Assembly (NCBI GenBank): GCA_038531745.1
Contig: JBCBBJ010000005.1
Span: 124,001 to 188,000, forward strand
Direction: 5' to 3'
Length of the DNA stretch: 64,000 nt
From: CALLPQ01 sp038531745
GTDB lineage: Bacteria; Pseudomonadota; Alphaproteobacteria; Caulobacterales; Parvularculaceae
Under the pieces are notes generated by a model that worked only from the letters and a program-made list of their open reading frames with translations, had not been told where the DNA came from and searched no databases. This document shows, one piece after another, positions 35,341-43,800 of this stretch. A program made the position numbers and the translations under genes. Position 1 is the stretch's first letter, and every line of letters starts with the position of its first letter.

Positions 35341-35587
35341 CTCGGCGCCGGGTCCTCTTGTTCAACTGATGATGGTGGATCCCCAGATGGATGAGGCTCG
35401 CAATTCGTGGTTTGTGCCCGCGCAAGCTGCGATAACAGAGGCGATGAACGGTGGCGTCTAGCTGCACATCAATGTCGGCCCAGCCATTGGTGACCATCTC
35501 GCGCTTTGAAACGAGCATGGTGTAAAGCGCGATGACGGCCAATATTGCCGCAACGATAATACCTGCACCAACTAAAAATGCAGTCAC
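35297..35587 (-). pseudogene. Truncated lemA-like gene
   Basis: From a GTG at 35587 the protein begins with one membrane helix (FLVGAGIIVAAILAVIALY) then TMLVSKREMVTNGWADIDVQL, which aligns with the LemA signature (LV.LRNRV.EAWSDIDVQL). Directly afterwards the similarity stops and the frame reads into unrelated basic text until 35297. The ~140-residue LemA helical bundle is missing. It follows amt by 14 bases on the same strand. I read it as a deletion or frameshift remnant; a short functional membrane peptide cannot be excluded. Confidence 0.55.
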
Positions 35588-35601
35588 CGTTGCGTCTCTT
35601 G

Positions 35602-36978
35602 TTACCCTTTTGGAAATTCGGGATAGGCTTCCATGCCAAGCTCTGTCCAATCAAGCCCTTGCATCTCATCTTCCTGGGAGACACGGATGCCGATTGTATA
35701 TTTCAGAACTGTCCACACCAGCATGCTCATGACAAAGACGAAAAGACCGATAGCAATAATCCCAGTCAATTGGTTGAAAACCGTTGCTTCAGGGTTGGGC
35801 CACGCAACAACCAGCGTGCCCCACACACCGCAAAAAAGATGGGCGGGAATGGCGCCAACCACGTCATCAATCTTAAGCCGGTCAAGCACAGGCACCGCAA
35901 CCGTGACGATCACACCGCCAATGGCGCCAATAAAAATCGCCTGCCAGATGGCGGGGGAAACAGGGTCCGCCGTCACGGAAACAAGTCCGCCAATGGCCCC
36001 GTTGAGCACAATGGTCAGATCGACTTTTTTATAGATAATCTGGGTCAGGAGTAATGCCGTCACAACACCGCCGCATGCGGCCATATTGGTGTTCACAAAA
36101 ATTTGCGCAACGGTTTTGGCATCGTCAACGGTACCGAACGCCAATTGTGAACCCCCATTAAACCCGAACCAGCCAAGCCACAGAATAAACGTGCCAAGGG
36201 TTGCTAAAGGCAAATTGGAGCCGGGCATGGGGTTTGTGCGTGGGCCAATAAATTTGCCCCGCCGCGGCCCCAGCATGAGCGCGCCCGCAAGTGCTGCCCA
36301 GCCACCTGTTGCATGGACTAAGGTGGAACCTGCGAAGTCAACAAAACCGCGCTCCAGCAGCCAACCCTCTCCCCATTGCCAGGAGGCCTGGATTGGATAA
36401 ATCAATCCGGTGAGCACCGCCACAAAGATCATAAAGGGCCACAAGCGAATGCGCTCAGCCAAGGTGCCCGATACGATGGACGCGCAAGTGGCAACAAAAA
36501 CCATTTGAAAAAACCAGTCGGCATGGGCCGCATGGGCGGTTTTATCGAGGTCACTGGCCCCGCCCCAAATCGCAAGGCCGCCCAAAAAGCCACCGGGCTC
36601 AATATCATAGATTAGATTATAGCCGATCAGCCAGACCATCAGGCCAGCAACCGCATAGAGGCTAATATTCTTGACACAGATGGTTGCGGCATTTTTGGAC
36701 CGCACCAACCCCACCTCCAGCATACAAAAACCAGCCGCCATAAACATAACGACCATGCCGGCGACGAGAAAAAGAAACGTGTCAAACAAAAAGGCCGTTT
36801 GAGCGGTGAGTGCGGCAAGATCAGGGGCGGTGTCTGGAGCAGGTACGTCCTGGGCCCGTGCGCTTACGGGCCAGATAAGCGCAAAGATGATCGCCCCAAT
36901 TGCACCCGGAATAATGGCCAGCGGCGCAGGGCGATCCGGTGTCACTGATGGCTCCTCAGTTAGGGTCTCAAGCTGCAT
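35602..36978 (-). CDS. amt: Ammonium transporter (Amt family)
   Basis: 458 residues. After a signal-like N-terminus (cleavage near SARAQD) come 11 membrane helices. Family text includes FMAAGFCMLEVGLVRSKN, NLIYDIEPGGFLGG, FAGSTLVHATGG and GWFGFNGGSQLAF, with the AmtB-like His pair in STLVHATGG and IPAHLFCGVWGTL. It conducts ammonium/ammonia across the inner membrane. AAGGAA precedes the ATG. It begins 18 bases after the leuA stop, suggesting cotranscription. The usual glnK partner is missing, which is unusual for this family. Confidence 0.93.
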   Translation of the reverse strand: MQLETLTEEPSVTPDRPAPLAIIPGAIGAIIFALIWPVSARAQDVPAPDTAPDLAALTAQTAFLFDTFLFLVAGMVVMFMAAGFCMLEVGLVRSKNAATICVKNISLYAVAGLMVWLIGYNLIYDIEPGGFLGGLAIWGGASDLDKTAHAAHADWFFQMVFVATCASIVSGTLAERIRLWPFMIFVAVLTGLIYPIQASWQWGEGWLLERGFVDFAGSTLVHATGGWAALAGALMLGPRRGKFIGPRTNPMPGSNLPLATLGTFILWLGWFGFNGGSQLAFGTVDDAKTVAQIFVNTNMAACGGVVTALLLTQIIYKKVDLTIVLNGAIGGLVSVTADPVSPAIWQAIFIGAIGGVIVTVAVPVLDRLKIDDVVGAIPAHLFCGVWGTLVVAWPNPEATVFNQLTGIIAIGLFVFVMSMLVWTVLKYTIGIRVSQEDEMQGLDWTELGMEAYPEFPKG

Positions 36979-36996
36979 GCTAGTTCCTTCTTAGAA

Positions 36997-38697
36997 TTAT
37001 TTGTCTACGGATAATCGATTAACGGCGCTGATGACGGCCTCAAGGGACGCCGTGATGATATCCCGGCTGCGCCCCGCACCAAAGGCTTGGCGGCTTGCCT
37101 CTTTTAGCTCCACATAGGCCATGGCGCGCGAATCGGCGCCGGCCTGTAGGGCGTGTTCCTTATATTCACAAACCTCAAGCGACAGGCCCAGCGCCTCGCC
37201 AAGGCCATGGACAAACGCATCAATGGGGCCAGTGCCGGTGCCGCTGGTCTGTGCCGGTTTTCCGGCGATGGTCAGCTGCGCCTCAACTTCAAACCGGTCA
37301 TGGTCGCTGCCGGATTTGACCAGCTGATAATCGGTCAAGGTGACGAGGGGTGCCAACCGGGCCGGCGTGCCGTCTTTCAGATACGCGCTCTTGAATTCTT
37401 CCCAGATGACGGCGGCCTCAACTTCGGCTTCGTCACGTTCGGCCCGGGCCTGCACAATACGGCTGAATTCAATCAGCATACGGCGCGGCGGCTTCACGCC
37501 GTAATCACGCTCAAGCAAGAATGCAACGCCGCCTTTGCCGGACTGGCTGTTTACCCGGATCACCGCCTCATAGCTGCGGCCCACATCTTTCGGGTCAATC
37601 GGCAAATAGGGCACCGCCCAACTGCGGTCATTGGCGATTTCCATGGCCGCGAAGCCCTTTTTGATGGCGTCCTGGTGGGAGCCCGAAAACGAGGTGTAGA
37701 CAAGCTCCCCCGCATAGGGATGGCGCGGATGGATTGGCAACTGGTTGCAATATTCCGCCGTCTGAACAAGGCTGTTTATATTGGAAAGATCGAGGGCTGG
37801 GTCGATACCTTGCGTGAAGAGATTTAGCGCCAGCGTGACAACATCAACATTGCCGCACCGCTCCCCATTGCCAAACAACGTTCCCTCAATCCGGTCAGCC
37901 CCGGCCAGTAACGCCAGTTCAGCCGCGCCAACACCGGTGCCCCGGTCATTATGGGGGTGAAGGGAGAGAATATAGTGGGCGCGCGGTCCCACATTGCGGT
38001 GGAACCACTCAATCTGGTCCGCATAATGATTGGGAGAGGCCATTTCCACCGTGGCCGGCAGGTTGAGGATCACGGGGCTTTCCGCCGTCGCACCAATCTC
38101 CGCCATCACCGCTTCGCAGATATCTTTGGCAAAGGGTAACTCGGTGCCCGTAAAGCTCTCGGGCGAATATTCAAAACGCACCTTTGTTTCGGGAACACGC
38201 ATTGCCCCCTCCCGGCACCAGCGCGCACCATTGACGGCAATGTCGATAATCCCGTCGGTATCAAGACCGAAGACAACACGCCGTTGCAGGGTCGACGTTG
38301 AATTATAAAAATGCACAATAGCTGCGCGTGCGTCCTTGATGGCCTCAAAGGTGCGATTGATCAGGTCTTCGCGGCACTGGACCAGCACCTGGATCGTCAC
38401 ATCGTCTGGGATTTTGTGATTATCAATCAGCCAGCGGACAAAATCAAAATCCGTTTGGGAGGCGGCGGGGAACCCCACCTCAATTTCCTTAAAGCCCATG
38501 TCAACCAACGCCTCAAACATCTGGCGCTTGCGTTCATGGCCCATGGGTTCGATCAGCGCCTGGTTGCCATCACGCAAATCAACGCTGCACCAGATGGGTG
38601 CCTTGGTAGTTTGTTTGGTGGGCCATTGGCGATCAGGAAGATCAATGGGAGCGATGGGGTGATATTTGCCGCCGGGCGGCTGGGATGAAAACGACAT
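36997..38697 (-). CDS. leuA: 2-isopropylmalate synthase, long form
   Basis: 566 residues from the ATG at 38697; an upstream in-frame start would add a basic stretch without family likeness. The TIM-barrel has APIWCSVDLRDGNQAL (the metal/substrate motif in its LeuA2 form), LSLHPHNDRGTGVGAAELAL and GTLFGNGERCGNVDVV. The C-terminal third is the leucine-binding regulatory domain. It condenses acetyl-CoA with 2-oxoisovalerate, the first committed step of leucine synthesis, and should be feedback-inhibited by leucine. amt follows closely. Confidence 0.95.
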   Translation of the reverse strand: MSFSSQPPGGKYHPIAPIDLPDRQWPTKQTTKAPIWCSVDLRDGNQALIEPMGHERKRQMFEALVDMGFKEIEVGFPAASQTDFDFVRWLIDNHKIPDDVTIQVLVQCREDLINRTFEAIKDARAAIVHFYNSTSTLQRRVVFGLDTDGIIDIAVNGARWCREGAMRVPETKVRFEYSPESFTGTELPFAKDICEAVMAEIGATAESPVILNLPATVEMASPNHYADQIEWFHRNVGPRAHYILSLHPHNDRGTGVGAAELALLAGADRIEGTLFGNGERCGNVDVVTLALNLFTQGIDPALDLSNINSLVQTAEYCNQLPIHPRHPYAGELVYTSFSGSHQDAIKKGFAAMEIANDRSWAVPYLPIDPKDVGRSYEAVIRVNSQSGKGGVAFLLERDYGVKPPRRMLIEFSRIVQARAERDEAEVEAAVIWEEFKSAYLKDGTPARLAPLVTLTDYQLVKSGSDHDRFEVEAQLTIAGKPAQTSGTGTGPIDAFVHGLGEALGLSLEVCEYKEHALQAGADSRAMAYVELKEASRQAFGAGRSRDIITASLEAVISAVNRLSVDK

Positions 38698-39092
38698 GGA
38701 AGTTCCGGGCTGAAAAAGGCGCCTGACACGCCGGTGCGGGGGCCGACAAAGGGTCAAGGTAGCGCGTTTGTTTGGAAGATAAATCTACTCTCCCGCCTGA
38801 TCTAACCAGAAAAGTGAAGAGTGACGCTAAAAAGGGACCATCCGATGATGCCTTAGGCAAACGGACGGCCGGTCATAAGTCGCCCATAAAGCCTTGCCTC
38901 AACTGCCCGCCAAATGGGTTGGCGCAGGGGGAGAATGGGGTGGGGCGCTAATGACGTGTTTTCGGCCATGGGATGAGCCTAGAGGAGGCGCTCAAAATTG
39001 CAAGAATTGCATAAAATACAAAGGCAACAGAAACGCCGACGGATCGTACGCAAAAACCCGCGGCGATGGTGGCTCTTTACGGGGCGGGGCGC
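38698..39092. other. 395-base divergent intergenic region
   Basis: Lies between leuA and the UbiH-family gene and should hold both promoters. I see no convincing gene, leader peptide rich in leucine, or strong hairpin. Confidence 0.4.
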
Positions 39093-40394
39093 ATGTCCCA
39101 CATAGCTGGTATGACGAAAAGTGAATTCGATATCATTATTGTGGGTGGCGGCCTCGCCGGGGGTCTCACCGCGCTGGCCCTTGCCCAGCAAAATCATGCT
39201 GTGGCGTTGGTGGAGGGTCAAACGCCACAAGCGCTCACGGACGCACCCTATGATGGGCGCACCACAGCCATCGCCTATGCTTCCATGCGACTTTTCCGGC
39301 GGCTTGGTCTTTGGCCGGCGATCAGCGCAGCGGCGGAACCCATCCGCGATATTCTGGTGACCGACGGCGACCGGCAGACCCGGTTTCGCGATGGCGGGCT
39401 CTCCAGCTTTCATATGCATTTTGACAGCCGCGGTCTGGCGGGTACGGACGGTTCGGGGGAAGACACGCCGCTGGGCTGGATTGTTGAGAACGCGGCCATG
39501 CGCGCGGCAATCTTTGAACGGATTACCAGCCACGACAATATTACCTTGTTCGCGCCCGCCCGCCGCGCCGCAGCCACCATGACAAGCGGTGAGGCGACGG
39601 TCTTGCTGGAAGATGGCCGCGCGTTAACGGGCGCCCTGGTCATTGCCGCGGACGGCAAAAATTCCGCCTTGCGGGCGGAAGCCGGCATCCGCGTGAACCG
39701 TTGGCAATATGATCAGCTGGGGCTCGTGGCCACCGTTGCCCATGCGGCCCCCCATGACGGTTTTGCCCAGGAATATTTCCTCCCCAGCGGGCCATTTGCA
39801 ATCCTGCCCATGACTGACACAAAGAAGGGGCGCGAAACCCTGCACCGGTCATCGCTTGTGTGGACAGAGAAACAACTGGTAGCAAAGGCGCTGGTCGGTT
39901 TGGATGACGGGCCGTTTATGGATGAATTACACACTCGTTTCGGGCCCTATCTTGGCGATGTGACGCTGGCGGGTCCACGCTGGTCTTACCCGCTGTCGTT
40001 CACGCTTTCGCATCAGTTTGTTGCCCCGCGCCTGGCGCTTATCGGGGATGCAGCCCGCGCAATTCACCCCATCGCCGGTCAGGGGTTTAATCTTGCCATT
40101 AAGGATATTGCCGCGCTTTATGATGTGATTAAAGACGGGCGCAGCGTTGGTCTTGATGTGGGGGCGCTAAACGTGTTGGAAAATTACCAGCGCTGGCGGC
40201 GCTTTGATTCGGTTAGTCTTGCGCTGGGTACGGATGTTTTGAACCGTCTCTTTGGAACCAATAATGGCATGGTGCGGATGGCGCGCGATGTGGGGCTGGG
40301 CCTTGTAAATGCGGCGGCACCCTTGCGCACATTTTTCATGCGTCAGGCTGGTGCCGATGTGGGGGACCTGCCAAGCCTTCTGCAGGCAGAATAA
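39093..40394 (+). CDS. UbiH/UbiF/Coq6-family FAD-dependent hydroxylase
   Basis: 433 residues from the ATG at 39093 (GGGGCGGGG upstream); an ATG at 39111 would give a more typical short N-terminus. FDIIIVGGGLAGG is the FAD Rossmann motif, DGRTTAIAYASMRLF the family signature, VIAADGKNSALR the GD-type loop and LIGDAARAIHPIAGQGFNLAIKD the second FAD motif. These aromatic hydroxylases act on the ubiquinone ring. The exact position hydroxylated cannot be told from sequence. Coq7 and UbiD in this window cover other pathway steps. Confidence 0.9.
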   Translation: MSHIAGMTKSEFDIIIVGGGLAGGLTALALAQQNHAVALVEGQTPQALTDAPYDGRTTAIAYASMRLFRRLGLWPAISAAAEPIRDILVTDGDRQTRFRDGGLSSFHMHFDSRGLAGTDGSGEDTPLGWIVENAAMRAAIFERITSHDNITLFAPARRAAATMTSGEATVLLEDGRALTGALVIAADGKNSALRAEAGIRVNRWQYDQLGLVATVAHAAPHDGFAQEYFLPSGPFAILPMTDTKKGRETLHRSSLVWTEKQLVAKALVGLDDGPFMDELHTRFGPYLGDVTLAGPRWSYPLSFTLSHQFVAPRLALIGDAARAIHPIAGQGFNLAIKDIAALYDVIKDGRSVGLDVGALNVLENYQRWRRFDSVSLALGTDVLNRLFGTNNGMVRMARDVGLGLVNAAAPLRTFFMRQAGADVGDLPSLLQAE

Positions 40395-40397
40395 ATC

Positions 40398-40940
40398 TTA
40401 CCCCTTCAAGACAAGATCAGTGCCCTGGGTGCCAAAGCTTGTGAGTTTTGACAGATAGGACATGCCAAGTAAGTTCACCTTGAGCTTGTCATCGGGCATG
40501 ATAAGTGCGTCGATACCCGGAAAGCTTAATCCTTCAACGCTGATATCATCGAGGGAAATCCGCGCCGCCTTTGCCTGGCCATTGGCGGTGGAGATTGGCA
40601 CGGTAAAATCATCAGTACTCAGATAAACGCCTGCGCGGCGGGCGTCGCTTTCGCGCAAAGCTACGAAAGAGGCGCCGGTATCAATCAGAAACGATAGACG
40701 GGCGCCATTGACCTGGGCGTCGGTGTAAAAATGATTATTAGCTGCGCTGGCAATGCGCACCTCGCGGGCGTAGTAGCGATTAAGTCTTTCGCGTTTTGAC
40801 GTTGCTTTGGCTTTTTCTTCCACCGACACGTCGGTAAAGGTGCGGGTATGGGTTTGCGGTCTCTCCTGCCAGGCGCGGAACCCCGCCATCGCCACGACGG
40901 CCAGTACGCACATCACCAGGAAATTGTTATTATTGCTCAT
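40398..40940 (-). CDS. Membrane-anchored retropepsin-like aspartyl protease
   Basis: 180 residues. One N-terminal membrane helix (FLVMCVLAVVAMAGF) is followed by a clan AA domain with the catalytic FLIDTGASFVAL, then RRAGVYLS and NLLGMSYLSKL, the pattern of TIGR02281 bacterial retropepsin-like proteins. Such proteins dimerise to form an active site. It is convergent with the UbiH-family gene, with only three bases between the stops. Substrate unknown. Confidence 0.85.
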   Translation of the reverse strand: MSNNNNFLVMCVLAVVAMAGFRAWQERPQTHTRTFTDVSVEEKAKATSKRERLNRYYAREVRIASAANNHFYTDAQVNGARLSFLIDTGASFVALRESDARRAGVYLSTDDFTVPISTANGQAKAARISLDDISVEGLSFPGIDALIMPDDKLKVNLLGMSYLSKLTSFGTQGTDLVLKG

Positions 40941-41008
40941 GACGCACCACTCAATAGATGCACAGAGCCTAGGAGAATTTTCTTAACATTCTGGCGACGC
41001 GGTTGCCA

Positions 41009-41479
41009 TCAACCGACTTTTGGCGGCCCGAACACCCCGTCCAACAGGGCAAAATAGCGGTCCATCAGCGCCGTGTCGGGAAGGTCCCCGCCCAGAGGCA
41101 GGCTCGCCGTGCCGAGAGCGTTTGCGGTTATAAGGATCAGTGCAGCCTGGCCAGCCATGACGAGACCAGTGCGCCAGCTGGCGGGGCTCTTGGTAAGCGA
41201 CCGCATGCCGGTAAAGCGGTTAAAACTATCCCGAAGCGGGGTGCGCCAGACAATCAGCGCTGCCGAACCAATAGCGCCCAACGCCAAAAGCACTAACATC
41301 ACGCCCCCACTGGCCGGCGAGCCAAGAAGACCATAACGGGCAGCGCCCAGGACAAGTAGCAGGATCGCGCCAAATGGGATCCAGAACAAAGCGGCCAGTA
41401 TGATGCCCATGAAGGCGGTGGCGAGCGTGCCGCGCGCTAGCCAATAGACGCGATTGAACACAGAAGAACGCAAACTCAT
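41009..41479 (-). CDS. Small membrane protein in MotA/OmpA operon
   Basis: 156 residues with hydrophobic helices at ~13-45, ~55-75 and ~107-125 and a soluble tail. No family recognised. The start is four bases after the OmpA-domain gene, so it is the third gene of a tight operon with the MotA/TolQ-like and OmpA-domain proteins and probably works with them at the inner membrane. Confidence 0.65.
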   Translation of the reverse strand: MSLRSSVFNRVYWLARGTLATAFMGIILAALFWIPFGAILLLVLGAARYGLLGSPASGGVMLVLLALGAIGSAALIVWRTPLRDSFNRFTGMRSLTKSPASWRTGLVMAGQAALILITANALGTASLPLGGDLPDTALMDRYFALLDGVFGPPKVG

Positions 41480-41483
41480 GGCG

Positions 41484-42512
41484 TTATCGCTCCGTCAGTT
41501 TGAATTCGATCCGCCGGTTCTGGGCAAGCGAGCCGGAATCGATGCCGCGCACCAAAGGATAGGTTGAGCCCGCGCCGGTGGCGAGAAGTCGGCGCGCCGG
41601 GACGCCCGAACGGGTCAGAAAGTTGACCACCGAGATCGCCCGTTGCGCCGACAGTTCCAGATTGGAGTCAAAGAATTGACGGCAGCCGGGGCCAAGACGC
41701 GTGGCGTCGGCGTGGCCGTCAACGCGCAAGACCCAGTTCAGATCGCTGGGCAAATCGCCCTGAATTTCCTTCAGCGCGGTGGCGAGTTTCGTCAGCTCCC
41801 CCTTGCCGGCCTCGCCAATGGTGGCGGAACAAGAGCCAAACAGAATATCGCTTTCGAAAACGAAACGATCACCAACAACCCTCACGTCTGCCCGGTCGCC
41901 CAATGCTTCGCGCAAGGCTTCGAAAAAGCGCGAGCGCACCTCCTGCAATTCCAACACCTTGCGGGACAAGGCCGCGTTTAGTCGCGAGGAAAGGTTCTCG
42001 ATTTGCGCCTGCTGTTCCACGTCTTTGGCTTCCGCGGCGTCGAGCGCCTCTTGCAGGCTGGCCAGCTGGCGGCGCAGGGCAGCAAGCTGCGCGTTCAGGG
42101 TGGCAATCTCGCTTTTCTGGTCTTCGGTGAGAGCTTTTTCAGCCTCCAGCTCATCGGCGCTGGCGGCAACGGCGGCGGCGCTGGTGGCGAGTGCGGCGGT
42201 CAGACCGGCCAGCTCTTCGTTTTTTTCGCGGATCGTGTCTTCCAGCGACAGAATATTGGCGTTGAGATCGTCATTGCGTTTGCGCGCCAGGCCCAATTCA
42301 TCATTCAGGGCATCGATCTGCGCGATCAAGCGCGCCAGTTCGGAATCCTTGTCGGACAATTCGCGTTTGACGCTTTGCAGGCGGTCGCCCAGGTAAAACT
42401 GCGCCACCACAAAGATCGACAACACAAACATCATTACCAAAAGCAATGTGGACAAGGCGTCCACAAAGCCCGGCCAGATATTGCTCTCCGAGCGGTTTCG
42501 CCGGCGTGCCAT
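41484..42512 (-). CDS. OmpA/MotB-like peptidoglycan-binding protein
   Basis: 342 residues. One membrane helix near 17-38 (ALSTLLLVMMFVLSIFVV, with a MotB-like FVDALS before it) is followed by a long coiled coil (~45-185) and a C-terminal OmpA domain with RVDGHADATR and AQRAISVVNFL plus GSTYPLV. It would bind peptidoglycan through the OmpA domain while pairing with the MotA-like channel encoded six bases upstream. Other flagellar genes are absent from the window, so an energised envelope complex is more likely than a motor. Confidence 0.88.
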   Translation of the reverse strand: MARRRNRSESNIWPGFVDALSTLLLVMMFVLSIFVVAQFYLGDRLQSVKRELSDKDSELARLIAQIDALNDELGLARKRNDDLNANILSLEDTIREKNEELAGLTAALATSAAAVAASADELEAEKALTEDQKSEIATLNAQLAALRRQLASLQEALDAAEAKDVEQQAQIENLSSRLNAALSRKVLELQEVRSRFFEALREALGDRADVRVVGDRFVFESDILFGSCSATIGEAGKGELTKLATALKEIQGDLPSDLNWVLRVDGHADATRLGPGCRQFFDSNLELSAQRAISVVNFLTRSGVPARRLLATGAGSTYPLVRGIDSGSLAQNRRIEFKLTER

Positions 42513-42518
42513 GGCCTG

Positions 42519-43472
42519 CTACTCCCCGCTGCTCAGGCGAACGAGGGTGCGGTTGAGGGCGCGAATTTCTTCTTTGATCTCGGTGGATTGACCCGACTGC
42601 GCCTTGATCTGCGTTTCGGTGTTGGCCGCCAGTGCCGCCTCGAGGCTTTGCAGCGCGGCGAGCATCTCCCCATTGTCCGCAGCGTGCAGATTGGCATTGG
42701 TACCGCTGCCGGGCGCGTTGGCGCTTACCGAGGAAATGCCTGACAAATAGTCTTCAAGATCGGAATAGAAACGATTTTGCGCCTGCCCCGCCTGCAGGTC
42801 GAGGAAACCGATAATAAGGGAGCCGCCAAGGCCAAAAAGCGACGATGAAAACGCCGTGCCCATTCCTGATAAGGGCTCGCGAAGATTGGCGATCAATTGG
42901 CCAATGGCGTCTTCGGCGGCGCCGCCCGTATTGGCGAGGCCGCTGATCGTATCGGCAACGGAATTCACGGTTTGGAGGAGGCCCCAAAACGTACCAAGCA
43001 GGCCGAGAAATACCAGGAGGTTCGAAATATAGCGGCCCATCTCGCGCCCCTCATCCATGCGGGTGCCGATGGAATCGAGCATAGCGCGGGAGGTTGCCGG
43101 GTTCAGGAGGCCACCCTGTTTTTCCCAGTCCATAAGCGGGCTGACGATTCCGCGGATCAGGCTTGGCTCGCGCGGCAAGCGGGCGCGGCTGGAATCGGCA
43201 GCTTCCTGGAAACTCTCCACCCAATTGACTGCGGAGCCGATCACCATGGGTTGGCGTAGATTGAAAATGATTCCCACCACCAGCACAAAAATGATGATGC
43301 CATTCAGGGCAACATTGGCGCTGAACGCGTCCACCAATAGCTGGGAGGGTTGGGGGCTGAACGGCGACAGATAATAGACAACCGCGCCGATGATCACCAG
43401 GAACACCAGCATGTTGAACACATACCCACCCGGCTTTGAAAACCGGATTGCTCGACCGAATTTGCGCGCCAT
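42519..43472 (-). CDS. MotA/TolQ/ExbB-like proton channel protein
   Basis: 317 residues from the ATG at 43472 (a GGGGCAGG site lies upstream). Membrane helices occur near 20-40, 52-75, ~160-185 and ~205-235. The region LLVFLGLLGTFWGLLQTV and AFSSSLFGLGGSLIIGF matches the MotA/TolQ/ExbB proton-channel core. The C-terminal ~70 residues are a coiled-coil tail. With the OmpA-domain partner it should form a proton-driven peptidoglycan-linked unit. The pair is superficially like ZorA/ZorB but lacks Zorya neighbours. Confidence 0.85.
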   Translation of the reverse strand: MARKFGRAIRFSKPGGYVFNMLVFLVIIGAVVYYLSPFSPQPSQLLVDAFSANVALNGIIIFVLVVGIIFNLRQPMVIGSAVNWVESFQEAADSSRARLPREPSLIRGIVSPLMDWEKQGGLLNPATSRAMLDSIGTRMDEGREMGRYISNLLVFLGLLGTFWGLLQTVNSVADTISGLANTGGAAEDAIGQLIANLREPLSGMGTAFSSSLFGLGGSLIIGFLDLQAGQAQNRFYSDLEDYLSGISSVSANAPGSGTNANLHAADNGEMLAALQSLEAALAANTETQIKAQSGQSTEIKEEIRALNRTLVRLSSGE

Positions 43473-43800
43473 ACCTGCCCCATCGTACTTGTTAAATCGG
43501 CGCTCGCCCGGCGGCGCGCTGCCTCTTGCCCACATCGGCACAATATCACGAAAATTATCGGCATCGAAAGGTGTTTTGCGGTTTTACGCTGGGGTGGGCA
43601 GCGCCTGCGGCGGCGTTTGAGGACGCTTTGACCGCCAGGCGGGTCGAAAGGGCAACAGGTTGGCCCGCCGGATTTGGGTTGGCGCCTTGAAACCGGTCCT
43701 TTCGGCTCTCCATTTGGCGTCCCGCTCACGAACTTGTAACGGCGCGGTGCTATGGCTATGCCGAGCGCACCGGCCAGGCCATGGTGACCGGGCAAAATCA
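43473..43800. other. 328-base divergent intergenic region
   Basis: Between the MotA-like and ManC-AGE genes. The ManC frame stays open to 43660, so its start could lie further upstream. No separate gene, strong hairpin or repeat is visible. Confidence 0.4.

Noticed and set aside
41484..43472. ZorA/ZorB of a Zorya defence system
   Set aside because: The MotA-like and OmpA-domain pair fits, but no ZorC, ZorD or ZorE gene is next to it; the third gene is a small membrane protein.
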